Positions 34,854 to 43,323 of a stretch of 64,000 nt of DNA are shown piece by piece. The first letter of the stretch is position 1. The number at the start of each line of letters is the position of its first letter. A model generated the notes under the pieces. That model did not search any database. It saw only the letters and a list, made by a program, of their open reading frames with translations, and was not told the DNA's origin. Source of the stretch: Colwellia sp. (GTDB lineage: Bacteria; Pseudomonadota; Gammaproteobacteria; Enterobacterales; Alteromonadaceae); contig NZ_JABSPA010000001.1 of assembly GCF_013214175.1 (NCBI RefSeq), positions 272,309 to 336,308 of the forward strand, written 5' to 3'. The translations under genes and the position numbers were made by a program.

Positions 34854-35426
34854 ATGAGTACTAACAGACTAAAGAACAGCGAAAATAGTTACGGTCTTAT
34901 TGCCATAATACTGCACTGGCTTATGGCAATTACAATATTTTCTTTATTCGGTTTAGGGCTCTATATGGTTGAGCTAACGTATTACGATGCTTGGTATAAA
35001 GGCTCGCTCGACTTACATAAAAATATGGGTATAACGCTATTCGTTGCCTTGATGTTAAGAATTGTCTGGCGTGTGGTTAATATCACACCAAGAAATGCAG
35101 ATAAATCTGCGAGTAAGTTCGAAGTAAAAGCGGCACATTATGCCCATATTTCGTTATATGTATTGATGGCGGTTTTGATGATAAGTGGCTATTTAATCTC
35201 TACCGCAGATGGCAGGGCAATCGATGTATTTGGCTTGTTCTCTGTACCTGCGTTACCTATGAGTATTACCAACCAAGAAGATATCGCCGGTAATATTCAT
35301 GAAATATTAGCCTGGACGCTTATCTTACTCAGTGTCGGTCATGGACTTGCGGCGCTCAAGCATCATTTTATCAATAAAAATAATACCTTGCTGCGCATGA
35401 TAAAAGTTCAGCCAAGCAATAATTAA
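34854..35426 (+). CDS. Cytochrome b561 family di-haem membrane protein
   Basis: 190 residues with four membrane helices (about 14-36, 52-70, 93-115, 147-168). Candidate haem ligands are His in ILHWLMA, DLHKNMG, HYAHISLY and GNIHEILA/GHGLAAL. Such proteins move electrons between quinol and periplasmic or membrane acceptors. The YceI gene follows 106 nt downstream, as in E. coli yceJ-yceI, which suggests a shared operon. Probably controlled by the divergent LysR. Confidence 0.9.
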   Translation: MSTNRLKNSENSYGLIAIILHWLMAITIFSLFGLGLYMVELTYYDAWYKGSLDLHKNMGITLFVALMLRIVWRVVNITPRNADKSASKFEVKAAHYAHISLYVLMAVLMISGYLISTADGRAIDVFGLFSVPALPMSITNQEDIAGNIHEILAWTLILLSVGHGLAALKHHFINKNNTLLRMIKVQPSNN

Positions 35427-35532
35427 TCAACAAGCTCAACTAAATAACTAACTACTTCAATCTAAACACGAACATTTACAGACAGCACTTAATTAGACCC
35501 TTAACTAAAAGACACAAGACAAGGAAATTCAC

Positions 35533-36132
35533 ATGAAAAAGACATTAATCACCACAACACTAGTAACCAGCTTATTAGCAAGTTCACTCTTTGCCTTAGT
35601 AGCACCGAGCACAGTGCAAGCGGCAAGCTATAAAGTAGATGTTGAGGGCGCACATGCTTTTGTACAATTTAAAATTAAGCATTTAGGTTATAGCTGGTTA
35701 TTAGGGCGATTCAATACCTTTGATGGTGACTTTAGTTATGATCCTAAGGCACCAAATAAGGCAACAATCAATATTGAAATTGATACCACAAGTTTAGACT
35801 CTAATCATGCTGAGCGTGATAAACACCTTAAAGGTAAAGATTTTTTAAATGTAAGTGACTTTCCTAAAGCAACATTTACCAGTCAAAGTATCACCTTCAG
35901 CGATGATGAAAATGCCGTAGTTATCGGCGAGTTTACTTTAAAAGGTGTCACTAAAACGATTTCTTTTGCTGTTGTTAAAATTGGTGAAGGGCAAGATCCT
36001 TGGGGAGGACATCGTGCAGGTTTCTCCGGCACTACCAGCTTAAAACTTGCTGATTACGGCATTACTTATAATTTAGGGCCGGCATCAACTCATGTAGAAA
36101 TGGCTTTACATATTGAAGGTGTCAGAATCTAA
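35533..36132 (+). CDS. yceI: YceI family periplasmic lipid-binding protein
   Basis: 199 residues with a signal peptide of about 30 residues ending in STVQA. The YceI lipocalin-like barrel carries the conserved start YKVDVEGAHAFVQFKIKHLG, then LLGRFNTFDGDF, the HAERDKHLKGKDFLNV block and a closing STHVEMALHIEG. Homologues bind polyisoprenoids such as ubiquinone-like molecules, fitting the neighbouring cytochrome b561. AAGGA precedes the ATG. Confidence 0.93.
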   Translation: MKKTLITTTLVTSLLASSLFALVAPSTVQAASYKVDVEGAHAFVQFKIKHLGYSWLLGRFNTFDGDFSYDPKAPNKATINIEIDTTSLDSNHAERDKHLKGKDFLNVSDFPKATFTSQSITFSDDENAVVIGEFTLKGVTKTISFAVVKIGEGQDPWGGHRAGFSGTTSLKLADYGITYNLGPASTHVEMALHIEGVRI

Positions 36133-36540
36133 GCTACTCACCTTTTTAGTCATAGCTTTTGTTAAGCAACCTCTAAGCCAGCTTTATGCTGGCTTTATGC
36201 TGGCTTTTTGCATTGTCACTGCAATTGAACCCAGTCTAATTAATATCATGCTAGTTGAAAACATGCTGATTCTTCCTATCTAGCTATTATTACCTTGCGT
36301 TGCATTTTGCAAAACAATCGCCATTTTTATATACCCCAGCCCCTGCTTAATTAGCTCGCTTCATACTCCTCTCTTGCTATGACCTAGAGAACTAAGGCTT
36401 TTAAATCAAACCAACGACGGTTTTTCTGCCTTGGTATATCAATTGCAATTAACCATTACTCAGCATTGATGAGGTTTTAAAACGAAGAAACAAGTTTATA
36501 TTTATTCTTGGATTTTATATTTCTAGGGTAAGGGGAGCAT
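36133..36540. other. 408-bp intergenic region after yceI
   Basis: Contains the yceI terminator at 36175-36209. The remaining 330 bp show no ORF, repeat or confident promoter. GGGGAG lies just before the next gene. Confidence 0.6.
36175..36209 (+). terminator. yceI terminator with duplicated right arm
   Basis: Left arm AAGCCAGC (36175-36182) can pair with GCTGGCTT at 36188-36195 or with its copy at 36199-36206; the second copy is followed by the T run (36205-36209). The 11-bp unit GCTGGCTTTAT is duplicated. Confidence 0.75.
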
Positions 36541-37395
36541 ATGTTAAGAGAAAAAAGTGTCCTCATCGTTGATGATGAAGAAGGTGTTAGACAGACCTTG
36601 AAAAGAGGAATTCACCGTCAATTTAATAAAGGCGATAAACGGGTAGCCATTAGCGAGGCTGGCAATGGTGAAGAAGCGATAGCTTTAGCAAATAAATTCC
36701 CTCCCGATTTAATTATTATGGATATCCGTATGCCTGTCATGGATGGCTTAAAAGCCTGCCGAATTTTAAGGAGTGATAGCAAATTTGCCTCGACCATTAT
36801 CATTATGTTGACCTGTGAAATAACAGAGGAAAGTGCTGGTTTACTCTCTGGAGCTGATGATTACGTCATCAAGCCTTTTGATATAAAGACCTTACTCATT
36901 CGTATCGAAAAAAGCTTATTTAGACAAGGAGCCATGGGCACTGTCTCTTATGCGGAAAGCGATGGCGTATTATCGAAAAACTACTTTGTCGAAAGCTGGT
37001 TAAGTTATGAAGTTGCCAGGGCTAAGCGCTATCAACACTCGTTAAGTTTACTGTTAGTGAAAATCGAGTCATCAGACGCTAAACAGTCTGCTAAAGGTAA
37101 AGATTTGACCGTAATAAAATTATTAAAGCGCCGCGCATCAGACCCCTTAATAAAGTGGGGGGAGCATACCTTTGCTATTTTACTTATTGAAACTTGTGCC
37201 GCTGATGCTGTGTTACTTGCTAAGCGCATCATCTGGTTAGCTCAAAAAAGCCCGCATCTTTTACGGCCTAATGTAGGTATTGCCAACTTAGAAGACACCC
37301 TTACCGATGATTTGGTTATAAATGCCGAGTACTCCTTAGCTGCTTCTGTATGTACCGGAGATATTGTGCTTAATAGGTTGTCGGTAAATTTATAA
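36541..37395 (+). CDS. Response regulator with degenerate GGDEF-like output domain
   Basis: 284 residues. The receiver domain (1-130) has the acidic pair in VDDEEG, phospho-acceptor Asp in LIIMDIRMPVMDG near 61 and Lys in YVIKPFD near 109. The second half has the GGDEF fold layout (YFVESWLSYEVARAKRYQHSL as in diguanylate cyclases), but the signature is WGEHTF instead of GGDEF, so it is unlikely to make c-di-GMP. First of four genes in one direction that end in a histidine kinase, its likely partner. Confidence 0.82.
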   Translation: MLREKSVLIVDDEEGVRQTLKRGIHRQFNKGDKRVAISEAGNGEEAIALANKFPPDLIIMDIRMPVMDGLKACRILRSDSKFASTIIIMLTCEITEESAGLLSGADDYVIKPFDIKTLLIRIEKSLFRQGAMGTVSYAESDGVLSKNYFVESWLSYEVARAKRYQHSLSLLLVKIESSDAKQSAKGKDLTVIKLLKRRASDPLIKWGEHTFAILLIETCAADAVLLAKRIIWLAQKSPHLLRPNVGIANLEDTLTDDLVINAEYSLAASVCTGDIVLNRLSVNL

Positions 37396-37444
37396 AAGTT
37401 ACTTATGAGTTAATGACTAAGACTTATTTCCGTAGGGGGGAGCT

Positions 37445-38446
37445 ATGAAACCTTTGCCATTTATTTTATTACTATTGTATTTAACCTTTTTTTTTTCAGT
37501 TTTATCAGTACCTTGTTACGCCACTTTTGCACAAAACCTTAGGTGGAGTATAGATGGCAGTGCTCGCTTGAATCATAATCAAGCATTAGATAATACCAGT
37601 CGGATTTATGCTTTAGGTCTTGATACTCATAAAGTATTTACCAATTCAAATGGTGATATTGGCTATGGCGTAGGGCAAGTGTATTGGACTAAGTTATCAA
37701 ACCATATGCCTGTACCTTTCTTATTTAGTTCAAAAGATGATAGTGACTTTATTATTCGAGAAGCGCACCTAAATTATACTGCCGGACCTAATTGGCTGCC
37801 GAATGTGCGAGTAGGGCATTTTACTTTACCTTTTGGTTTAGAAGAGAGCATTGATACCAATGGCCGCCTACTTGATTACTACCTTGGCAAAAACTTGGGC
37901 ACCAAGCTCGATTGGGGAGTTAGCTTAAACAAAGTGATAAACCAAATAGAATACAATTTTAGTTACACCCTAGGCGGTAAAGATAAGGCAAAGTCGGTTG
38001 ACGGCTCTTATGCGGTTACTGGCCGAATAGGCTCATTAAGTCATCATGACTTTGTTGTCGGTGTATCCTTTTTTGATGGCCAAATTGATGATATCTCACG
38101 AAAAAGGTTAGCCCTTGATTGGCAATACTATTGGGGTACCTGGGGATTATTAGGAGAATTAGCATTAGGTGAAAACAATAAAAGATCACAAGGCTGGCAA
38201 AAAGAAAAATACAGCTTAATTGAGCTAAATAAAACCTCAATAAATAATCAGCTAAAACTCTATAGTCAGTTCATCATCAAGAATAAAGAGTTTCAAGCAA
38301 GTACCGACAAGCTGATAAATATTGGTTTTAGTTATCAATTTACTACCCAGCTAGAATTGAGTATGTCAGGCGTTAAGCAAATTAATAGCCCGGCAAGCGG
38401 TCAAAAAAAACAATTGGCTAGCGTTCAATTAAGATATAGGTACTGA
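37445..38446 (+). CDS. Outer-membrane beta-barrel protein, porin-like
   Basis: 333 residues. A long signal peptide ends near residue 27 (VPCYA), followed by alternating amphipathic strands and a terminal aromatic, RLRYRY-like end, as expected for BAM-assembled barrels. The segment VGHFTLPFGLEE resembles phosphate-selective-porin-type proteins. GGGGGG lies before the ATG. It starts 49 nt after the response regulator and is followed 1 nt later by the secreted protein gene. Substrate unknown. Confidence 0.75.
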   Translation: MKPLPFILLLLYLTFFFSVLSVPCYATFAQNLRWSIDGSARLNHNQALDNTSRIYALGLDTHKVFTNSNGDIGYGVGQVYWTKLSNHMPVPFLFSSKDDSDFIIREAHLNYTAGPNWLPNVRVGHFTLPFGLEESIDTNGRLLDYYLGKNLGTKLDWGVSLNKVINQIEYNFSYTLGGKDKAKSVDGSYAVTGRIGSLSHHDFVVGVSFFDGQIDDISRKRLALDWQYYWGTWGLLGELALGENNKRSQGWQKEKYSLIELNKTSINNQLKLYSQFIIKNKEFQASTDKLINIGFSYQFTTQLELSMSGVKQINSPASGQKKQLASVQLRYRY

Positions 38447-38447
38447 T

Positions 38448-39056
38448 ATGAAAATGCACGCTATTGTATTAATACTAATTTTACTCATGTTGATATTGCT
38501 ATCGGGTAATGTCAATGCCATCGCTTATTGCTCGTTACGTGACCCCGTTGCGCAAATAGCAGAGTTGTATCCACAAAAAACCAATCAACTTTCTATTGTT
38601 AAAACGGTCGATGACAACATTAGATCACAAGTACAAATTGCACTACCTAGTAATGATTTACACTTTAGTGAGCTGGGTCGACATACCTTGTATATCGCAA
38701 TGTTCGGTAAGGAAATCCTAGGTTATGTTCATGTAAGATCCGAGCAAAGTGACTGGGGCTTAGTCGAAATAGTCTGGGCTATTGATAAAGACTTAAGAAT
38801 AACTAACTTTGTTTTTCAGCGCTGTCGGAGCCCTAAAAAGAAAATTGCCCAACAAAGCGACTTTAAGCACATGTTTATTGGTAAAAACTATCAAGACTTG
38901 AAGCAGCAGTTAAGTGCCGACGGTGTTACGGCCAAAAAAAGTGTGTTAACGAATGCACAAGGGGCTCATGAGTTAGCCAACGTGGTTCTTAGGTGCGCAC
39001 TGAAAACCTTGTTACTTACAGAAGTTTTATGGGGAGAAGAATTGGAAAAGCTTTAA
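38448..39056 (+). CDS. Secreted protein of unknown function, possible FMN-binding-like domain
   Basis: 202 residues; signal peptide about 1-24 (LILLMLILLSGNVNA). The mature part opens with AYCSLRDPVAQIAELYP and has the layout of FMN-binding (NosR/RnfG-type) domains: a strand LGYVHVRSEQSDWGLVEIVW, IDKDLRITNFVFQRC, and a late helix. The Thr-containing flavin attachment motif is not visible, so flavin binding is uncertain. It starts 1 nt after the porin stop, hence is cotranscribed; it may be a periplasmic partner of the barrel or a ligand sensor for the kinase. Confidence 0.55.
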   Translation: MKMHAIVLILILLMLILLSGNVNAIAYCSLRDPVAQIAELYPQKTNQLSIVKTVDDNIRSQVQIALPSNDLHFSELGRHTLYIAMFGKEILGYVHVRSEQSDWGLVEIVWAIDKDLRITNFVFQRCRSPKKKIAQQSDFKHMFIGKNYQDLKQQLSADGVTAKKSVLTNAQGAHELANVVLRCALKTLLLTEVLWGEELEKL

Positions 39057-39098
39057 CTGTGCTTAAGCTTTCATCTTTCTAACTAAAATGGCGAATTA

Positions 39099-41039
39099 AT
39101 GATGAAGATTTCTAATTACAATCAGCTATTAGCTATATCGACGCTACTGTCGGGTGTGATTATTTTTGCAAGCCTTTGGCATCAATATCAAAAGGTTGAG
39201 CAGATATCTCGAGCCCATTATCAATCACGTTTGCTAGTACAGAACCTTGACCATGTATTTACTATGTCGCAGCTTTGGCTAACCACTCAAGACTTACTCT
39301 TTTCTGGTCGGCAAACCTATTTAGCAAAGGGGATTAATGAGCAATCAGTACAACTAAGGCAAACCCTAACGAGTGTAAAGGACAAGCTAATAAATAAAGC
39401 AGGTTATAATTTAGTTTTACAACTCATTGCCGCAACGGAAGAAAATGATATTATCGTCAATTTATTCTCCCATATATCAATTCAAGAACATAACTATTGG
39501 CAAGCTAAGATTGCTGAGTCTGACAGGGTCACCACACTATATGTTAGTGACCTAGAGCAAGTGTCAGCCCTAGTATTGCGTGACAATCAATCCTTGAGTG
39601 AGCAAGTTAAAGTAGCCAAGGACAATTTTACTAAATTGTCTTTTCTGGTGGTTTCGCTCTATTTATTCTTTATTTTATTTACGGTTAGCTGTTTTAGTAA
39701 ATATATAGTAAAACCCCTTGAAAATATTACCGCCTTAGCTCAGCAGCCACCAGCTGCAGGGTCGAATGTTGAGTTTAGACAAACCCGAGCTCCTACCGAA
39801 GTAGTTACCTTATCAAGGGCTATTCAGCAATTTACTCAACATATCACCATTGAAAAAATGCGAGCTGAGCAAGAGCGACTCAATGTTATTCGGGCAAATG
39901 ACAAAGCCAATATTATAATGGATACCATACCTTGCTCGGTACTACTGGTAGATGAATTCGGGCTGATAAAAGAATGCAATATTGAAACTGAAAAATTATT
40001 GCTAAGAGATAAAGCGCATATCATTGATAAACCGGTGGCTAATTTTGTCCCCGCGTTGGCAACCTTAGATGGTCAGTTTGATTGTGAGATTGCTTTAAAA
40101 AACATGGAAGAGTCTTTACTTGCTCCCGGTTTTGAGAATCCACACATTGAGTTTTCAGGTCGGAAAATAACCATCAAGGCCGCGGTGCATTATTTGATCA
40201 CCCTAAATGATATTAATGAGAGAAAGCATAGCCAAAAAGCACTATCTTCATTAAATGAACAGCTAATAAACGCAGAAAAACTTGCCTCTATTGGTCAATT
40301 GTCTGCAGGTATAGCCCATGAAATTAATAATCCGGTTGGCTATATTCGCAGTAATTTGGATGTACTTAGTGACTATTTTAAACCATTACTGGCCTATATC
40401 GAATTAACAAATATAGAGTTAACAAAAATAGCGAGCAAAAAAAGCGCCGCCCAAGAATTTTATCAACAAGAAGATTTAGCTTTTGTCCTTGATGATATAG
40501 AACCTTTAATCGCATCAACGTTAGAAGGCGCCGCAAGAGTAAGTAAAATCATCAAAGACTTAGGCAATTATGCCCATATTGATGACAAACTACCGGAAGC
40601 GATATGCATTGATGAATTAATTGAAAAAAGCCTTACTTTAGTGGCGAATGAACTTAAATACAAAGTAACAATAAGCAAACACTTAGAAGCTAATGCTGAG
40701 GTAATAGGTTTTCCACAAAAGTTATTGCAAGTGTTTATAAATATGTTGGTAAATGCCTCTCATGCCATAGAAACTAAAGGCAATATTTGTATTTCTTCAC
40801 GGGTTGTTCAACAAGAGATTAATGTCAGTTTTGAAGATGATGGCGCGGGCATTAGCCAAGAGAATTTGAAAAGTATTTTTGATCCCTTTTTTACCACTAA
40901 GCCGGTGGGCAAGGGCACAGGTTTAGGGCTGCATATCGTTAGATTAATTATTGAAGATCATCATGGCCGTATTGAGGTCAACTCAAAAGTTGGTCAAGGT
41001 AGCCAATTTAATATCTACTTACCTATTCACTACACCTAG
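39099..41039 (+). CDS. Membrane sensor histidine kinase (HAMP-PAS-HisKA-HATPase)
   Basis: 646 residues. Membrane helices at about 8-26 and 188-208 enclose a periplasmic helical sensor of about 160 residues; then HAMP-like (210-265), PAS (about 270-375), the H box GQLSAGIAHEINNPVGY near 405, N box VFINMLVNASHAIE near 550, and G boxes DDGAGIS and GKGTGLGLHIV. The HisKA type with HEINNP is that of NtrB/ZraS-like kinases. No receiver is fused; the partner is probably the regulator at 36541. Start could be the adjacent ATG at 39102. Terminator at 41098. Confidence 0.9.
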   Translation: MMKISNYNQLLAISTLLSGVIIFASLWHQYQKVEQISRAHYQSRLLVQNLDHVFTMSQLWLTTQDLLFSGRQTYLAKGINEQSVQLRQTLTSVKDKLINKAGYNLVLQLIAATEENDIIVNLFSHISIQEHNYWQAKIAESDRVTTLYVSDLEQVSALVLRDNQSLSEQVKVAKDNFTKLSFLVVSLYLFFILFTVSCFSKYIVKPLENITALAQQPPAAGSNVEFRQTRAPTEVVTLSRAIQQFTQHITIEKMRAEQERLNVIRANDKANIIMDTIPCSVLLVDEFGLIKECNIETEKLLLRDKAHIIDKPVANFVPALATLDGQFDCEIALKNMEESLLAPGFENPHIEFSGRKITIKAAVHYLITLNDINERKHSQKALSSLNEQLINAEKLASIGQLSAGIAHEINNPVGYIRSNLDVLSDYFKPLLAYIELTNIELTKIASKKSAAQEFYQQEDLAFVLDDIEPLIASTLEGAARVSKIIKDLGNYAHIDDKLPEAICIDELIEKSLTLVANELKYKVTISKHLEANAEVIGFPQKLLQVFINMLVNASHAIETKGNICISSRVVQQEINVSFEDDGAGISQENLKSIFDPFFTTKPVGKGTGLGLHIVRLIIEDHHGRIEVNSKVGQGSQFNIYLPIHYT

Positions 41040-41097
41040 CTTATTGAAAATAACCCGCTGCTAATAACTAATGGACAGCATAAATACTTGCTATAGT

Positions 41098-41130
41098 CAC
41101 CATGCTACAAATACTGTAGCATGGTGTTTT
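41098..41130 (+). terminator. Rho-independent terminator
   Basis: Perfect 12-bp stem CACCATGCTACA (41098-41109) with TGTAGCATGGTG (41115-41126), loop AATAC, then TTTT. Ends the four-gene sensor operon. Confidence 0.88.
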
Positions 41131-41174
41131 ATCATTGAACTTTAGATGATATTTATATTATTGCAGGAAGGACT

Positions 41175-41516
41175 ATGGCAATCCCACTACCTGGTAGGCA
41201 AGTACGCGGCTCTACCACCGGTAAGCCTATTATGGCATTACTCGATTTACTTGGCCGGACATGGTCATTAGGTATCATTTGGCATTTACATACGGGGCCG
41301 GCAACGTTTAGAGAGCTGCAACAACGTTGTGAGAAAATTTCACCGACCTTACTAAATACCCGATTAAAAGAACTCAAAACACTGCAACTTATAGAAAGCC
41401 AAGCATCAGGTTATCAATTATCCCACCAAGGCGTAGACTTATTCGCCATAATTTCTCCTTTGGGAAGCTGGTCATCACAATGGGCACAAGCACTTAAGGA
41501 AGAAAGCAAATTATGA
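41175..41516 (+). CDS. HxlR-family transcriptional regulator
   Basis: 113 residues with the winged-helix core LLGRTWSLGIIWHLHTGPATF, RELQQRCEKISPTLLNTRLKEL and a wing. The N-terminal Cys common in redox-type HxlR proteins is absent. The stop overlaps the nudC start (ATGA, 4 nt), so the regulator and NudC are translated together, suggesting regulation tied to NAD metabolism. Target unknown. Confidence 0.88.
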   Translation: MAIPLPGRQVRGSTTGKPIMALLDLLGRTWSLGIIWHLHTGPATFRELQQRCEKISPTLLNTRLKELKTLQLIESQASGYQLSHQGVDLFAIISPLGSWSSQWAQALKEESKL

Positions 41517-42538
41517 CATTAGCTTATGGCAATATGCCGTTAGATAGATGCACTAACCACCGGAATAATAAGCGTTGGTTGAGTACTGAGTTTAATCACC
41601 CAGATACTTTATTTTGCGTTATTAATGATGGCATGAGCCTGTTTGAACAAACCGATGAACTTAATCCTATTTACTTGAGTAAAATACAACTGCCTACTTT
41701 ACATATTGATAGCTGCATTTACTTAGGTAAAGGAAGCTTAGGTAAAGGAGACTTGAGCAAAGGGCACTTGGGTGAAGGCAGTGGAAATAATATGCTGGCA
41801 GCTGTTTCCATTTTTACTATCGATTTTAATAAATTACACTTCTCCACTCAGGAGGAGTTAATGGAAGTTGGGCAATGGCAAGGACTTAGAAAAGTCACAG
41901 CTAACTTATCTGCCATTGATGCTTCAATCTTGGCGTTGGCAAAAGGCTTAGTGCATTGGCATATAAGTCATCAATTTTGTGGTCATTGCGGCAATGCTAA
42001 TCGTTCGGTTGAAGCCGGACATGCTAGGCGTTGCACTGATTGTCGAAACATGAGCTTTCCACGTACCGATCCTGCGGTCATCATGCTGGTAGAGAAAATG
42101 TTTAGCGATGGTATTCCGCGTTGCTTATTAGGTCGACAAGCCAGTTGGGCTAAGGGCATGTATTCAACACTTGCTGGTTTTGTTGACCCAGGTGAAACCC
42201 TTGAGCAAGCTGTGATCAGAGAAGTAGTAGAAGAATCAGCAATAGAGATTGAAAATCCTCAGTATATCGCCTCACAGCCTTGGCCATTTCCCGCATCTAT
42301 CATGCTAGGTTTTACCGCTGTCGCGAACAGTGAAAAGATAGACACCAGTCAAGATAGCTTAGAAGATGCTCAGTGGTTTTCACGCGAGCAACTAAGTAAG
42401 TTTTCTCTAAATAGCTCAGTGACAGATAGCTCGGTTACCGATAGCGCAGACAGTGCGCCATACCGAATGAGCAGTGGCGATTCTATTTCATCATATTTAA
42501 TAACGGCATGGCTGAATAAGGAAATAGGGCATTATTAA
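41513..42538 (+). CDS. nudC: NAD(H) pyrophosphatase / NAD-capped RNA hydrolase
   Basis: 341 residues, longer than the 257 of E. coli NudC. Zinc ribbon CGHCG...RRCTDC near 165-185; Nudix box AGFVDPGETLEQAVIREVVE then EE near 225-248; and the NADH-specific SQPWPFPASIMLGF near 260. It cleaves NAD(H) to NMN(H) and AMP and can remove NAD caps from RNA. The extra length includes two low-complexity tracts from 15-bp tandem repeats (about residues 71-90 and 301-310). Coupled by a 4-nt overlap to an HxlR regulator. Confidence 0.93.
   Translation: MTLAYGNMPLDRCTNHRNNKRWLSTEFNHPDTLFCVINDGMSLFEQTDELNPIYLSKIQLPTLHIDSCIYLGKGSLGKGDLSKGHLGEGSGNNMLAAVSIFTIDFNKLHFSTQEELMEVGQWQGLRKVTANLSAIDASILALAKGLVHWHISHQFCGHCGNANRSVEAGHARRCTDCRNMSFPRTDPAVIMLVEKMFSDGIPRCLLGRQASWAKGMYSTLAGFVDPGETLEQAVIREVVEESAIEIENPQYIASQPWPFPASIMLGFTAVANSEKIDTSQDSLEDAQWFSREQLSKFSLNSSVTDSSVTDSADSAPYRMSSGDSISSYLITAWLNKEIGHY
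41723..41782. repeat. 15-bp tandem repeat x4 inside nudC
   Basis: Units at 41723, 41738, 41753 and 41768, consensus TTAGGTAAAGGAGAC, in frame. They encode LGKGS, LGKGD, LSKGH, LGEGS. Confidence 0.88.
42413..42442. repeat. 15-bp tandem repeat x2 near the end of nudC
   Basis: AGCTCAGTGACAGAT and AGCTCGGTTACCGAT, in frame, encode SSVTD twice, followed by a partial SADS. Confidence 0.75.
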
Positions 42539-42572
42539 TTGGAATTAAAATTGATAAAGTCATAAAATCAAC

Positions 42573-42608
42573 AGGGACGCGTTAATCATTGATTAGCTCG
42601 CCCCTTTT
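42573..42608 (+). terminator. Rho-independent terminator for nudC
   Basis: Long imperfect hairpin: AGGG and CG on the left with CG and CCCT on the right, inner stem TAATC-ATT-GATTA, two mismatches, followed by TTTTT. Confidence 0.65.
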
Positions 42609-42801
42609 TATTTAAATATTTCAAGTGTTTGACATAGTGCTAGTGTCAGAAATGGGATGTAGCAATATTAGTTACCCGGTAGTTTTCCTGCCTTGTAGTA
42701 AAAGCAACGAGACAGTAATTACTGACCATTATATTATCTGCCTTAGCAATTTTTGTGCAGGAAAAATAGCTTAAGGCTAAAACAGATTTAAGCAAAGATA
42801 A

Positions 42802-43107
42802 CTAAAAATCACACTGCAAAAGTTTCATCGGTTTATCAGCAGCCATGATACAGCCCCTAGCTTCATCAGTAGCTGCTTTACACTGTTTAAGCATTGACGA
42901 CTGACTCGGTGCTCTGTCCTTTAATACTTTCTTTACATGACTGACTACGGTTTCACATTCGCTTACTGCTACTGGCGGCGCTTTAGAGCAACTCACTAAA
43001 GTTATTACCACTAAAGGCAAGGCTAAATAAGAAATAATATTGATTGTTTTACTTAACGGGCTAGTGGCTTGCTTTATTGTAATTTGCTTTAAAGTCGTTT
43101 GTTTCAT
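42802..43107 (-). CDS. Small putative lipoprotein
   Basis: 101 residues from ATG 43107; GTG 43116 is in frame, but GAG lies 8 nt before the ATG. A hydrophobic stretch ISYLALPLVVITLVSC gives a lipobox ending at Cys near 40. The mature part has five more Cys residues, including ECETVV, LKQCKAATDEARGCI and a near-terminal LLQCDF, so disulfides are likely. The N-terminus before the signal contains a 15-bp repeat giving KQTTL, KQITI, KQATS, which makes the signal peptide unusually long. Function unknown. Confidence 0.65.
   Translation of the reverse strand: MKQTTLKQITIKQATSPLSKTINIISYLALPLVVITLVSCSKAPPVAVSECETVVSHVKKVLKDRAPSQSSMLKQCKAATDEARGCIMAADKPMKLLQCDF
43060..43104. repeat. 15-bp degenerate tandem repeat x3 in the lipoprotein gene
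   Basis: On the minus strand three 15-nt units, each starting AAACAA or AAGCAA, encode KQTTL, KQITI and KQATS. Confidence 0.6.
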
Positions 43108-43323
43108 AGTTAGCACTCGGCGGTTAAAAAAAATAAATGAGTAAGGAAATTGAGTATAGGCATAGATTATTAATACTGCCGTTAGCTTGTGCGTTTTCCG
43201 CTAGTCATTATTTTATTTTTAGCTTTACTTTTATTTTTACCATGCCTTGGCTATTGCCTTTTATCTTGGTACTGGTAATATTTACAGTGTAGTGCCTTGG
43301 GCACCTTATTGAGATTGATAAAA

